DNA of 33,611 nucleotides from Candidatus Saccharimonadota bacterium (GCA_017421325.1 JAFOJO010000010.1:1-33611), one strand, 5' to 3'. Counted from the stretch's first letter, positions 8,665-15,697 are shown. Numbers and translations are program-made. Notes: generated by a model from the letters alone, not told the origin.

Positions 8665-8710
8665 TTGGCGGGTCCTGACCTCGCAGCCCCCCAGCGAGGC
8701 CGCCCGCCAA
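8665..8710. repeat. GC-rich palindromic repeat, copy 1 (46 bp)
   Basis: Outer arms TTGGCGGG (8665-8672) and CCCGCCAA (8703-8710); inner CCTCGC (8679-8684) and GCGAGG (8694-8699). The left end GGGTCCTG and right end GGCCGCCC are shared in form with copies at 10453, 24167 and 30392. It lies between the divergent gyrB and cysteine desulfurase genes. Confidence 0.65.
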
Positions 8711-8717
8711 TGTGTGT

Positions 8718-8723
8718 TATAAT
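8718..8723 (+). promoter_or_regulatory. -10 element of the cysteine desulfurase gene
   Basis: TATAAT lies 10 nt before the ATG at 8734. The 5' UTR would be only a few bases and no Shine-Dalgarno sequence precedes the ATG. Confidence 0.5.
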
Positions 8724-8733
8724 TTGTACTAAG

Positions 8734-9873
8734 ATGATATATCTGGATTATGCAGCAACTAGCCCACTACTACCAGAGGTGAGAGAGGCGATGCACCGGG
8801 CGGAGGAGCGGTTTTTTGCGAATGCCTCGGCGTTGCATACCCCTGGACATTTGGCAATGAACGAGGTAGAGCGGGCGCGCGAACTACTGGCAAAACTGAT
8901 TGGGGCGGAGCCTGGTGAGATTATTTTTACCTCTGGGGCATCAGAGAGCAACAATGCCGTAATCCGGACTTTTGAAGGGCACCAGATTGAAACTTCACCC
9001 CTAGAGCACCATTCGATTATAGAGACGGCAAGGGTGTGCAGGGGTGATAAATTACCGAAACTCTATTCCTACATGCTAGCAAATAATGAAACTGGGGAGA
9101 TTTTGGATTTAGTGGAGGTGGTAAAGCGAGCTGATAAAAATGCTGTGGTAGACTGTCCAGAAATGTTTGAGGTAAAAAATGATTGGGGCAAGCCACTAGT
9201 AACCGTAAAAAAAAGCGGCTATGTACACTCAGATTTAACTCAGGCGCTAGGCAAAATACCTCTAGACGTAAAGGCACTAGGGGTGGACTATGCGACGTTT
9301 TCCGCACATAAGATAGGTGGGCCCGTAGGGGTGGGGGCATTGTATGTGCGGAAAGGAGTGCCGTTTAAACCCTTAATTATTGGGGGCAACCAAGAGAATA
9401 AGAGGCGGGGTGGCACCTATAATACTTTAGGAATAATAGGGTTTGGGGCGGCGGTAGAGTATGTTTTAAGAGAGAAAACCTGGGAAAAATACGGTATCAA
9501 GGTGCGTAATTTAAGAGATAGGTTGGCCGAGCGGATTTTGGCAGAAATACCGGGGAGCTCGCTAAATACTGACCTGGCCCCTGGGGCTTCCCTGCCAAAT
9601 ATTTTAAATGTGTCTTTTCGGGCGGCAGAGGGCGAATCTATTCAACTGTATCTGGATGCTGAAGGAATAGTAGTATCTACTGGCTCAGCCTGTGCGGCAG
9701 GAGATACGAAGCCATCACATGTGCTAATGGCGAAAACTGGCGATGCAGAGGTAGCGCATTCCTCGATAAGGTTTTCTTTTGGACTAGAGAATACAGAGAA
9801 AGATGTTGATAGAGTTATGGAGGTGTTACCCGGGATAATTGATAGATTACAACAGATAAGCACTATATCTTGA
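8734..9873 (+). CDS. Cysteine desulfurase (IscS/NifS class V aminotransferase)
   Basis: This PLP enzyme (379 aa) takes sulfur from cysteine as a persulfide for Fe-S cluster assembly and possibly tRNA thiolation. The ATG at 8734 gives MIYLDYAATSP, the canonical N-terminus; the open frame upstream runs through a repeat and is not coding. Visible motifs are TSGASESNNAVIR, the cofactor-stacking His in SPLEHHSI (92-93), ANNETG, the PLP Lys193 in FSAHKIGGP, and catalytic Cys320 in STGSACAAG. Residues about 135-165 (VVDCPEMFEVKND and following) look like a lineage insertion before HSDLTQALGK. The stop is TGA. It converges on the IscU gene across an AT-rich palindromic repeat, so the two partners are neighbours with separate promoters. 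Confidence 0.93.
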   Translation: MIYLDYAATSPLLPEVREAMHRAEERFFANASALHTPGHLAMNEVERARELLAKLIGAEPGEIIFTSGASESNNAVIRTFEGHQIETSPLEHHSIIETARVCRGDKLPKLYSYMLANNETGEILDLVEVVKRADKNAVVDCPEMFEVKNDWGKPLVTVKKSGYVHSDLTQALGKIPLDVKALGVDYATFSAHKIGGPVGVGALYVRKGVPFKPLIIGGNQENKRRGGTYNTLGIIGFGAAVEYVLREKTWEKYGIKVRNLRDRLAERILAEIPGSSLNTDLAPGASLPNILNVSFRAAEGESIQLYLDAEGIVVSTGSACAAGDTKPSHVLMAKTGDAEVAHSSIRFSFGLENTEKDVDRVMEVLPGIIDRLQQISTIS

Positions 9874-9877
9874 GGAG

Positions 9878-10004
9878 TTGCATAATTCATCATATATCGG
9901 AAGCTTCGCAATGTGATAATAAATTTTATCACATTGCTCCGCCCCTTCGGCGACAAAATCATAGATTTTGCTTTTATGTTCCTCGATATTGATGAATTAT
10001 GCAA
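9878..10004. repeat. AT-rich palindromic repeat, copy A (127 bp)
   Basis: Outer arms TTGCATAATTCATCA (9878-9892) and TGATGAATTATGCAA (9990-10004) pair perfectly. An inner hairpin pairs GCAATGTGATAA (9908-9919) with TTATCACATTGC (9926-9937). A third hairpin is CAAAATC/ATTTTG. Copies B and C keep each stem with different bases. It fills the gap between two convergent stop codons and could also end both transcripts. Confidence 0.8.
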
Positions 10005-10012
10005 TGACACCC

Positions 10013-10417
10013 TTATTTTTGTTTTCTGTAGTTCTCTATAGCATCCCTTAACGCATCGTGGCCGAGCACGGAGCAGTGAAATTTGTGCTTAGGTAGTTTA
10101 CCTAGGTAGTTATCGATATCTTCGGCGGAGATTTTGAGGGCTTCGTCTAAAGTTTTCCCTTTGGCGAGCTCAGAGAGAGCGGAAGTGGATGCGATGGCAG
10201 AGGCGCAGCCGTAGGTTTTCCAGCGGAGGTCGGTGATGGTGTCGGTTTTTTTATCTACCTTGATAAACATTTTCATCTGGTCACCGCAAATAGGGTTACC
10301 TACAATGCCGGTGGCGTCGCACCGGAACTTACTTTCGTCACCCATTAAGAAGTTGCGAGGGTTCAAAAAGTGATCTTTCACAATATCGGTATAAACCCAG
10401 TCTTGACCTTCGTTCAT
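10013..10417 (-). CDS. iscU: Fe-S cluster scaffold protein IscU/NifU-N
   Basis: This 134-residue scaffold receives sulfur from the cysteine desulfurase and builds [2Fe-2S] clusters. All three ligand cysteines are present: Cys44 in GNPICGD (with Asp46), Cys71 in YGCASAIASTS, and Cys115 in KFHCSVLG. No HscA/HscB, ferredoxin or IscA gene lies nearby, so the system here is a minimal two-gene one. TATAAT with a TGC extension (10433-10425) ends 7 nt before ATG, and no Shine-Dalgarno sequence fits between them. The mRNA is therefore probably leaderless. NifU-type SufU is an alternative name; the length fits either. Confidence 0.93.
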   Translation of the reverse strand: MNEGQDWVYTDIVKDHFLNPRNFLMGDESKFRCDATGIVGNPICGDQMKMFIKVDKKTDTITDLRWKTYGCASAIASTSALSELAKGKTLDEALKISAEDIDNYLGKLPKHKFHCSVLGHDALRDAIENYRKQK

Positions 10418-10424
10418 AAGCTAC

Positions 10425-10433
10425 ATTATAGCA
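10425..10433 (-). promoter_or_regulatory. Extended -10 promoter of iscU (leaderless)
   Basis: TGC-TATAAT on the minus strand, with 7 nt between the -10 and ATG 10417. Transcription would begin at or one base before the start codon. Confidence 0.6.
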
Positions 10434-10452
10434 TAGATAGCCAGTTCTATAG

Positions 10453-10581
10453 CGATGGGTTCTGCCATCATATCACACTTGCAGCCGCGTCCCTCACGCC
10501 CGTCTTTATGGGGTTCGGGCGCTAATTCTCGGCAGCAGCCTCCGAAATGCCGCTGCGTTGGGATATGTACGCCACCCATCG
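10453..10581. repeat. GC-rich palindromic repeat, copy 2 (129 bp)
   Basis: Outer arms CGATGGGT (10453-10460) and ACCCATCG (10574-10581). Inside are CGCCCG/CGGGCG and GCAGC/GCCGCTGC hairpins. Its ends (GGGTTCTGCC and GCCACCC) match the family ends GGGTYCYG and GCCRCCC. It lies between iscU and the end of the TraG-like gene and is the most diverged and longest copy. Confidence 0.5.
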
Positions 10582-10601
10582 TTAATACCACCCGCTGGTG
10601 C

Positions 10602-13304
10602 CTATCTTATCTTGAACACAGCTTCATCTGGCTGAGACTCAGGCTCTGCCTCAGGAGCGGGCAGTGGAGTTTCTGGCTCCGTAGGCGCAGTTGGCGCCGG
10701 GGCGGGGTTTTTAGCGATCCAGTCGTCTAAAAAGCCTTTTCTGGGCGTTTTTGAGGCCTTTGAAGCGGGTTTAGACACGGAGGCGGGTATTTTATCATCT
10801 ACAACCGAAACCACGTCTACGGGGCTTTTAGAGGGCTCTGGCGGCATTTCTAGATTTTTATCTTTTTCGGCAGCGCTCCAGCGGTCTTGAATTTCTTTTT
10901 CTACCTCGGCGCGAGTTTTGCCAAACTTGGTAGCAGAGTAAACTTTTAGGCTTTCCATTAACTCTTCGTTAGGTTCGCCCATTGGACCGGGGAGTTTTAT
11001 AGTAAACGGCGCCGATGGCATATCAAACATCATCACCTTAGCCACAGCGGAGAAATTCGGAGTTTTAGTGAGATCTTCAGCGGTAAAGGTAGGAGTGAAG
11101 GCCTTAACCATCAGGTCGGCATCCGTTACACCGATACGGCCACAAATGATAGTACCCACGTTACCGAGCAAGGCTTCCCTGATTTTCTCGGTGAGCTGAG
11201 TCATAAACTGGTTGGCAACGATAAGGTTAAGCCGATACTTTCTAGCCTCAGAGAGAATAGACTCAAAACTATCAGTAGCAAAGTTTTGAAACTCATCTAC
11301 ATAGAGACAGAAGTCTTGACGCTGGTCCTCAGGGATATCCTGGCGACTCATCGCGGCCTGTTGGAATTTCATCACGAAAATCATACCGAGAAGATTGGCA
11401 TTGATATCGCCGAGTCGCCCCTTAGAGAGGTTCACGAGGAAGATTTTTTTGTTATCCATAATTTCGCGGATGTTAAAGCCAGATTTCACCTGACCAAGAG
11501 TGTTTCTCATAATGGTATTAGAGATAAATGGGCCCCATTTGCTAGAAAACCAAGTGATAACTTCGCCAGCATCGTTACTCTTTTGGCTGGCTGGAAATTC
11601 CTTGGTCCAGTAATCATAAACAGCCTTATCTGTGACGTATTTGAGCTTAGACTTAACAAATTCTGGATCAGTGAAGCATTGTGGAATATCAATAAAGGTA
11701 GCACCGGCAGGATCAGCCATCAAGAGAAGAGCGGCATTTCTAAACATGTGCTGACCACGAGGGCCGAAGAAGCCTTGGTTATTGGGGTCGAATAGAGATT
11801 GTAACATGCTAATCCCCTCTTGTACGATAAAGTCCTTTTGGTCCTCGGTGGCGTACTCGAACATATTCATACCTACTGGGTGTTCTATATCAGCAGGGTC
11901 GAAATAGATAACGTCGTCTATACGCTCCTCTGGCACACGCTGCAAGATAGCCTCTACCGCGTCACCGTGAGGATCGATAAAGGCAAAACCGTGCCCATCG
12001 CACATATCCTGGAAGGCTAGGTTTTCGAGAAAGACAGATTTACCCATACCGGTTTGGCCAATTACGTACATGTGGCGGCGGCGGTCTTTCTCTTGCAGAT
12101 AGATAGCCTTATCTACGCCGCGGAACTGATTAGTCCCCAGGAAGAGACCCTCGGTAGCTAATCTAGCGGGCCCATCTACTTGCTTGGTAAGCTGACGCTC
12201 TACCTGGGAATTAGGGATAGCATTTTGATCTGGCAAATGGAAGATAGAGGCGAGCTCTACACTGTTTAAGATAGTAGAATGGTTTCTGAGCGGGAAAAAT
12301 CTAAGAGTGTAATCTACGACTAGTTTCTTAGAATCCTTAAAGGTATTAACCTTAAAGCCGTTAAGTTCCGGGGAGTTGAACTGAGAAAAGGCCGATACGA
12401 TACTACCCACGATCGCTTCTGAACGGGGTTTATTTTCAGAGCTGGCCACAATGCGAATCAGGGTTTCAAAGGCTGGAAAACGCATTTTATTAGTAATAGC
12501 GGTAATTTCGTCTTGCTTGATGTTGGTAACAGTTTCCTGTTCAGACTTTTCGTGTTCACTTGGGACTTCCCAGGGGGCGCGAATAAGATCCATAGCAAAA
12601 TCCCCAATACCAGCACCAACGGTCTTAGTTTTTTTGCCTTTTTGCATATTTTCGATATATTGTTTGCCGGCTTCTGACCAATTTTTTTGTGCAGGGCGGA
12701 ATAAAATTTGTACAGTAGCACCTTCATCCTCTTTGATGCTAGAGAGTGCATTCAGTATAGCCATCTGGGCATCGCGTTTGGTGTCTTCGTAGGTGGCGAT
12801 AGGGAGATAGTAAGCTTTATTTAGGCTAAGCTCGGCGCCAGCTACGGCACTAGCGCCACCTCCACTCCTGAAGATGTTGTCCTCGCGCTTTAATTCTATG
12901 CGTACGGTGGGATAAGCGGACTGAATAGCTTGCTTAACCGTCTCTTTAAGCACCGCTGGCACAATAGCGTAGTACTTAATAAAGCCATCTTTGGCGATAA
13001 TTTCTAGAGAGAAGTGGCGTTGGCCGTAGAGTTTAGTCTTAAGCCCCTTAGTGATAGTGGAAGAGAGAATGGAGTACATCACCTGAGCCTTGGAGATGGC
13101 TTCATTGATAACGTCGCGTTTATCCCTACCGCCACCATCTATGTCGTCGGTGGATGGGGGGAGATGAATAAGGAGTGGCACCATCTTAAGACCACGTTCG
13201 TATTTCTTGGCCTTGCGAAGCTTAGAGATATAGGTGCCGCCAAAAATTCCGACAATAATAGCAATTGCTGCGACAACTATAAGAGCTACCGCCCAGGGCT
13301 CCAT
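10602..13304 (-). CDS. TraG/VirD4-like membrane ATPase (T4SS coupling-protein family)
   Basis: This 900-residue protein has one N-terminal membrane helix (residues 5-24), a soluble domain of about 370 residues and a RecA-like motor. Walker A is GQTGMGKS (416-423). IDPHGD follows at 443-448. Walker B is LYVDEFQNF (about 667-675), then ANQFMTQL. These are hallmarks of the HerA/TraD/TraG hexameric pumps that move DNA or protein through type IV secretion channels. The last 130 residues are Pro/Ala/Glu-rich and probably disordered. CPR genomes commonly carry such an ATPase; no other T4SS or pilus gene lies in the window, so its substrate is unknown. AGGGAG precedes ATG 13304. Confidence 0.85.
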   Translation of the reverse strand: MEPWAVALIVVAAIAIIVGIFGGTYISKLRKAKKYERGLKMVPLLIHLPPSTDDIDGGGRDKRDVINEAISKAQVMYSILSSTITKGLKTKLYGQRHFSLEIIAKDGFIKYYAIVPAVLKETVKQAIQSAYPTVRIELKREDNIFRSGGGASAVAGAELSLNKAYYLPIATYEDTKRDAQMAILNALSSIKEDEGATVQILFRPAQKNWSEAGKQYIENMQKGKKTKTVGAGIGDFAMDLIRAPWEVPSEHEKSEQETVTNIKQDEITAITNKMRFPAFETLIRIVASSENKPRSEAIVGSIVSAFSQFNSPELNGFKVNTFKDSKKLVVDYTLRFFPLRNHSTILNSVELASIFHLPDQNAIPNSQVERQLTKQVDGPARLATEGLFLGTNQFRGVDKAIYLQEKDRRRHMYVIGQTGMGKSVFLENLAFQDMCDGHGFAFIDPHGDAVEAILQRVPEERIDDVIYFDPADIEHPVGMNMFEYATEDQKDFIVQEGISMLQSLFDPNNQGFFGPRGQHMFRNAALLLMADPAGATFIDIPQCFTDPEFVKSKLKYVTDKAVYDYWTKEFPASQKSNDAGEVITWFSSKWGPFISNTIMRNTLGQVKSGFNIREIMDNKKIFLVNLSKGRLGDINANLLGMIFVMKFQQAAMSRQDIPEDQRQDFCLYVDEFQNFATDSFESILSEARKYRLNLIVANQFMTQLTEKIREALLGNVGTIICGRIGVTDADLMVKAFTPTFTAEDLTKTPNFSAVAKVMMFDMPSAPFTIKLPGPMGEPNEELMESLKVYSATKFGKTRAEVEKEIQDRWSAAEKDKNLEMPPEPSKSPVDVVSVVDDKIPASVSKPASKASKTPRKGFLDDWIAKNPAPAPTAPTEPETPLPAPEAEPESQPDEAVFKIR

Positions 13305-13365
13305 TATCTTACGCTCCCTTTGCGTGGTTGACTGTTGTAATTTTTACAGAAACAGGGGTATTTCA

Positions 13366-13890
13366 TTATGCAGCCTTCTTCCAGGCCGAGTTGGGGCCAT
13401 ATGAATTTTCTAGATTAACGACAGCCATGCCGTCTTCTCCCCTGATGGCGTCCACATAGCCAGCGGCGTCATCTTCTTTATAAAGTTTTTTGTCGGCTAC
13501 TTTCTCTAACTCTTTAATGCCTTCTGCGTCCAGCCCATCGCCAGTAGTTTTAATGCTGGTACGGTTGAAACTGGCTTCGATAATTTTATCCTTATTGGGT
13601 TGGCTTTTATCGATGCCGTCACTAGCACCTGGCGGCATAGTTGGTTCGATGATTGCAAAATTCTCTTGGTTATGATGCGATTTTGGGTTTTCCAGATTAT
13701 TACCTGGAAAATTAATGATTTTATTACCAATTTCCTGAGGGTTTCTTTGCCAAGAGATGTCCGTATTGGTAAGGTCAAGATTGTTTTTTGTTTCAAAACT
13801 ATTAGCATTTACAGAGTCAGCGCCAGCATCAGCTGTAAAAAGATTTTGCACTCCTGCGCTGTCAGCTTTATCCGTATGACCATTATTCAT
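13366..13890 (-). CDS. Hypothetical Asn/Asp-rich soluble protein (174 aa)
   Basis: I recognise no family. The protein has no signal peptide or membrane helix. The first 100 residues are Asn/Asp/Ser-rich and probably disordered; residues about 110-174 look helical (DAEGIKELEKVADKKLYKEDD). It lies between the TraG-like ATPase and a small membrane protein, all on the minus strand. A TGG-TAAAAT extended -10 (13905-13897) ends 6 nt before ATG 13890, so the mRNA should be leaderless. A role with the neighbouring ATPase is possible only by position. Confidence 0.65.
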   Translation of the reverse strand: MNNGHTDKADSAGVQNLFTADAGADSVNANSFETKNNLDLTNTDISWQRNPQEIGNKIINFPGNNLENPKSHHNQENFAIIEPTMPPGASDGIDKSQPNKDKIIEASFNRTSIKTTGDGLDAEGIKELEKVADKKLYKEDDAAGYVDAIRGEDGMAVVNLENSYGPNSAWKKAA

Positions 13891-13896
13891 ATGCTT

Positions 13897-13905
13897 ATTT
13901 TACCA
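13897..13905 (-). promoter_or_regulatory. Extended -10 promoter of the 174-aa gene (leaderless)
   Basis: TGG-TAAAAT on the minus strand with 6 nt to ATG, placed in the 17-bp gap after the upstream gene's stop codon. Confidence 0.5.
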
Positions 13906-13907
13906 CA

Positions 13908-14261
13908 TTAAACACGTTTTGCGACTAAAAATTCTGCTAGAAATATGAAAAGGAAGATGAGACCAGTAGTCCAGAAGTTGATAGCGCCAAAAGAACGCGC
14001 CATCAAAAACATAATCGGGCCAAAAGCTAAAACGGCCGCATAGAGATAGTCTTTATTTTTGAAAGTGTCTTTTTTGAAAGCTAGGCGCATAAAGGCTTGC
14101 ATCAAAAGAGTAGTCACGCCAAAAGCCACGATGTAGACTGTTGTAAAAAATAACAAGACACCGAACGGCCCAATTTCCGTCGGTGATGTAAAAACTAGCA
14201 TAAGTATTAAAGCTGCGAGTCCAACTATGCTAATAACAGATATAATACGGTTATGTTTCAT
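13908..14261 (-). CDS. Small four-helix integral membrane protein, unknown
   Basis: This 117-residue protein has four hydrophobic segments, about residues 8-26, 31-56, 70-90 and 95-112, joined by short charged loops (FKKDTFKNKDY between helices 2 and 3). No conserved motif is recognisable and it has no signal peptide beyond helix 1. TATAAT (14273-14268), preceded by TGTGA, leaves exactly 6 nt before ATG 14261, which places the predicted first base of the transcript on the A of ATG. Promoter and start codon therefore support each other. The function is unknown. Confidence 0.75.
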   Translation of the reverse strand: MKHNRIISVISIVGLAALILMLVFTSPTEIGPFGVLLFFTTVYIVAFGVTTLLMQAFMRLAFKKDTFKNKDYLYAAVLAFGPIMFLMARSFGAINFWTTGLIFLFIFLAEFLVAKRV

Positions 14262-14267
14262 AAGTCG

Positions 14268-14276
14268 ATTATATCA
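14268..14276 (-). promoter_or_regulatory. Extended -10 promoter of the 117-aa gene (leaderless)
   Basis: TGA-TATAAT on the minus strand, a 6-nt gap, then ATG 14261. A weak -35 TTGGGG lies 17 bp upstream. Confidence 0.6.
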
Positions 14277-14602
14277 CAGTTCTGGTCAGCCCCCAAGTAC
14301 TTGTTCTCCGGGAGGGGCGGGGGGTTATCCGGCGTCTAAATCACAACTATTGGCCGCAACCCCTGATCCGCTTTTCCCTATTGACCGCTTCACGCTAGGT
14401 GAAGCATTGTCCTTGCCGTCGTTTTCTTTCATTCTTGTTTATGTCTTGTGCTTTTTTTGCGGAAGGTACTAATGAAAGATTTGACTGCGCGCTCTACGCT
14501 TTTTTCCTTTCCTGGCACCTAGGATTGGACTTTTGGCGGAGCTCTAGGTAATTCCTAATGGTGTAATTTATGGCTAGAAATTACCTTTTCGCCCGCCAAG
14601 GT

Positions 14603-14641
14603 TTATGGTTTATTTCTAGCTTTGAAGCGTTTTTTCTTCAT
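14603..14641 (-). CDS. Candidate 12-residue basic leader peptide
   Basis: A tiny frame, MKKKRFKARNKP then TAA, starts with ATG 14641 and has AAAAGG 7 nt upstream. It lies about 45 nt downstream of a promoter and directly before the nested hairpin 14533-14599. Half its residues are Lys or Arg. The layout resembles attenuation leader peptides, but no recognisable structural gene follows within 300 nt, so it may be chance. Confidence 0.3.
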   Translation of the reverse strand: MKKKRFKARNKP

Positions 14642-14690
14642 ATTTTGCCTTTTGTTTTTAATGTTTGTTTTAGTCTTCCCGACTGTCTTA

Positions 14691-14719
14691 ATACTAGCAT
14701 AAAATATTTAAAAAATCAA
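14691..14719 (-). promoter_or_regulatory. Minus-strand promoter into the 14.3-14.7 kb block
   Basis: TTGATT (14719-14714), a 17-bp spacer ending in TATGC, and TAGTAT (14696-14691). The predicted start is near 14684. Confidence 0.45.
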
Positions 14720-14747
14720 TAGATTTGTTCAGTATTTCTAGAGTATT

Positions 14748-14867
14748 TTTTACAACAGTCCATCTATTTCTTCCCTGTTCTATTTTTTTGTTCAAAATGT
14801 TGTGTTTTTTACAACGATTGCGTGATTTGGGTAAGAAAATTTATGTTTTTGTTGTAAGTTTTACAAC
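14748..14867. repeat. TTTTACAAC repeats before the tmRNA promoter
   Basis: TTTTTACAAC-type sites end at 14755, 14815 and 14866. The last is also the right half of a palindrome, GTTGTAA-GTT-TTACAAC (14851-14867). All lie within 150 bp upstream of the tmRNA -35, which suggests repeated binding sites for a regulator; AT-rich drift is the alternative. Confidence 0.35.
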
Positions 14868-14895
14868 GATTAGTTAGTTTTGCACGGTATGAGTG

Positions 14896-14924
14896 TTGTA
14901 GTTTTAGGATGGTTATGGTATAAT
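14896..14924 (+). promoter_or_regulatory. tmRNA promoter
   Basis: TTGTAG (14896-14901), a 17-bp spacer and TATAAT (14919-14924). The mature RNA end lies 11 nt downstream. Confidence 0.65.
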
Positions 14925-14934
14925 TTTATTAGTT

Positions 14935-15288
14935 GGGGCTGACAAAGCTTAGACGAATCGTTAACAGTCATGAGGCGTGCCGATTAAATACCGTAAGTAT
15001 TAATAAGTGTAAAAAACACGAAAACCGCGCATGTAGCTTACATGCCGGCTTATGCCTAATTTATTATAGGCTGGTTCTAGTTTGAGGCTTCGTAGAGCTA
15101 GAATTATCATACAACGAGAATAAGGCTATTTAATTAGCGAAAAATAGCACGAAAATTAGCCATGGCGGTTGTTAGTTTCGTTTTCTGCCGCTAACGATAT
15201 TTTGCCAAGACGAAACAGAAAACTATGCACGTAGAATCATGACCCTGTGACGGTGCGGACGGGGAGGCAGTATCCCCCAGCTCCACCA
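14935..15288 (+). ncRNA. ssrA: Transfer-messenger RNA (tmRNA)
   Basis: tmRNA rescues stalled ribosomes and adds a degradation tag. The ends form an alanine-tRNA-like acceptor: GGGGCTG (14935-14941) pairs with CAGCTCC before an encoded ACCA end. The 3' domain contains a T-arm-like segment and the 5' part begins GGGGCTGA as usual. The best resume frame starts at GTA 15009, after AATAAGT, and reads VKNTKTAHVAYMPAYA, then TAA at 15057-15059. The last residue is Ala, as in other tags, but the usual LAA end is replaced by AYA. The frame is my inference. Pseudoknots were not folded explicitly. The length of 354 nt is normal. Confidence 0.9.
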
Positions 15289-15550
15289 AAATTCTTGCCA
15301 AATTCGCCTATCTGGGCGATTTTTTGTTTTTGCTCGGCCAATAGCCGCGCTTCAAACAAAGAAATCGCCCATCTAGAACGAATTATGGCTAAGAATTTCG
15401 CAAATTAACTAGCTTCACTCGAAGAAACCGCCAATCTGCCGGGTTTTAATTACGAAATTGCCACAAATAACGTACTTCGCGCGAAGAAAACACCCATCTG
15501 AAGCATTTTATCTAATAAATAAAAGCGTAAAATCGCCACCTCAGTAGCTT
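15289..15550. repeat. Four degenerate ~62-bp tandem units downstream of tmRNA
   Basis: A block of the form GAAA-CGCC-ATCT recurs at 15305, 15366, 15429 and 15491, a spacing of 61, 63 and 62 bp. Units 2 and 3 start with small hairpins, CTTCACTCGAAG and CTTCGCGCGAAG. The first unit contributes the tmRNA terminator. The non-triplet spacing and stop codons argue against coding. They look like decayed tandem duplications of the tmRNA 3' flank. Confidence 0.5.
15304..15331 (+). terminator. tmRNA terminator
   Basis: TCGCC (15304-15308) pairs with GGCGA (15315-15319) and is followed by a T-rich tract, 16 nt after the CCA end. Confidence 0.75.
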
Positions 15551-15611
15551 TTGATCTCAAATGAAAAACCTAGAAATAATTGCAGTTATTGATCTTCAGC
15601 ATTACTAATCA

Positions 15612-15646
15612 AAATTTAAATCGGAATTGACTTCCGATTTAAATTT
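15612..15646. repeat. Perfect 15-bp inverted repeat
   Basis: AAATTTAAATCGGAA (15612-15626) and its exact complement (15632-15646) flank a TTGAC loop. It has no clear U-tract on the plus strand; on the minus strand TTTTGATT follows. It could be a weak terminator or an RNA stem. Confidence 0.6.
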
Positions 15647-15665
15647 CTTGCTGGTTTTCTTTTCC

Positions 15666-15697
15666 TGGAGCTTTCTTTTTCCGAAAAGAAAGCTCCA
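15666..15697. repeat. Perfect 14-bp inverted repeat with TCCG loop
   Basis: TGGAGCTTTCTTTT (15666-15679) and its exact complement (15684-15697). It lies between the 15-bp repeat and the terminator at 15706-15739. Three strong stems in 130 bp make this an unusually structured spacer. Confidence 0.6.

Larger units (their letters stand above)
14262..14934. other. 673-bp noncoding block with inverted repeats upstream of tmRNA
   Basis: No convincing long gene occurs on either strand. The block holds a perfect hairpin GCTTCAC/GTGAAGC (14387-14405); a nested pair TTGGCGG/CCGCCAA (14533-14539 with 14593-14599) enclosing GGTAATT/AATTACC (14547-14553 with 14579-14585); CTTTCATT/AATGAAAG arms (about 14424-14478); and a minus-strand promoter at 14691-14719 reading into these structures. 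Nearer the tmRNA are three TTTTACAAC repeats. It may encode a structured minus-strand RNA. Confidence 0.5.

Noticed and set aside
8629-8733. N-terminal extension of the cysteine desulfurase
   Set aside because: The extension reads through the GC palindrome; MIYLDYAATSP is the family N-terminus and a -10 lies just upstream.
13014-13331. Plus-strand open frames inside the TraG-like gene and other long genes
   Set aside because: They are shadows of real genes with clear catalytic motifs on the other strand.
14333-14440. 36-codon minus-strand frame starting MKENDGKD
   Set aside because: No ribosome-binding site, no recognisable pattern, overlaps a hairpin; likely chance.
15289-15550. CRISPR array
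   Set aside because: Units are degenerate along their whole length, with no constant repeat and variable spacers, and no cas gene is present.
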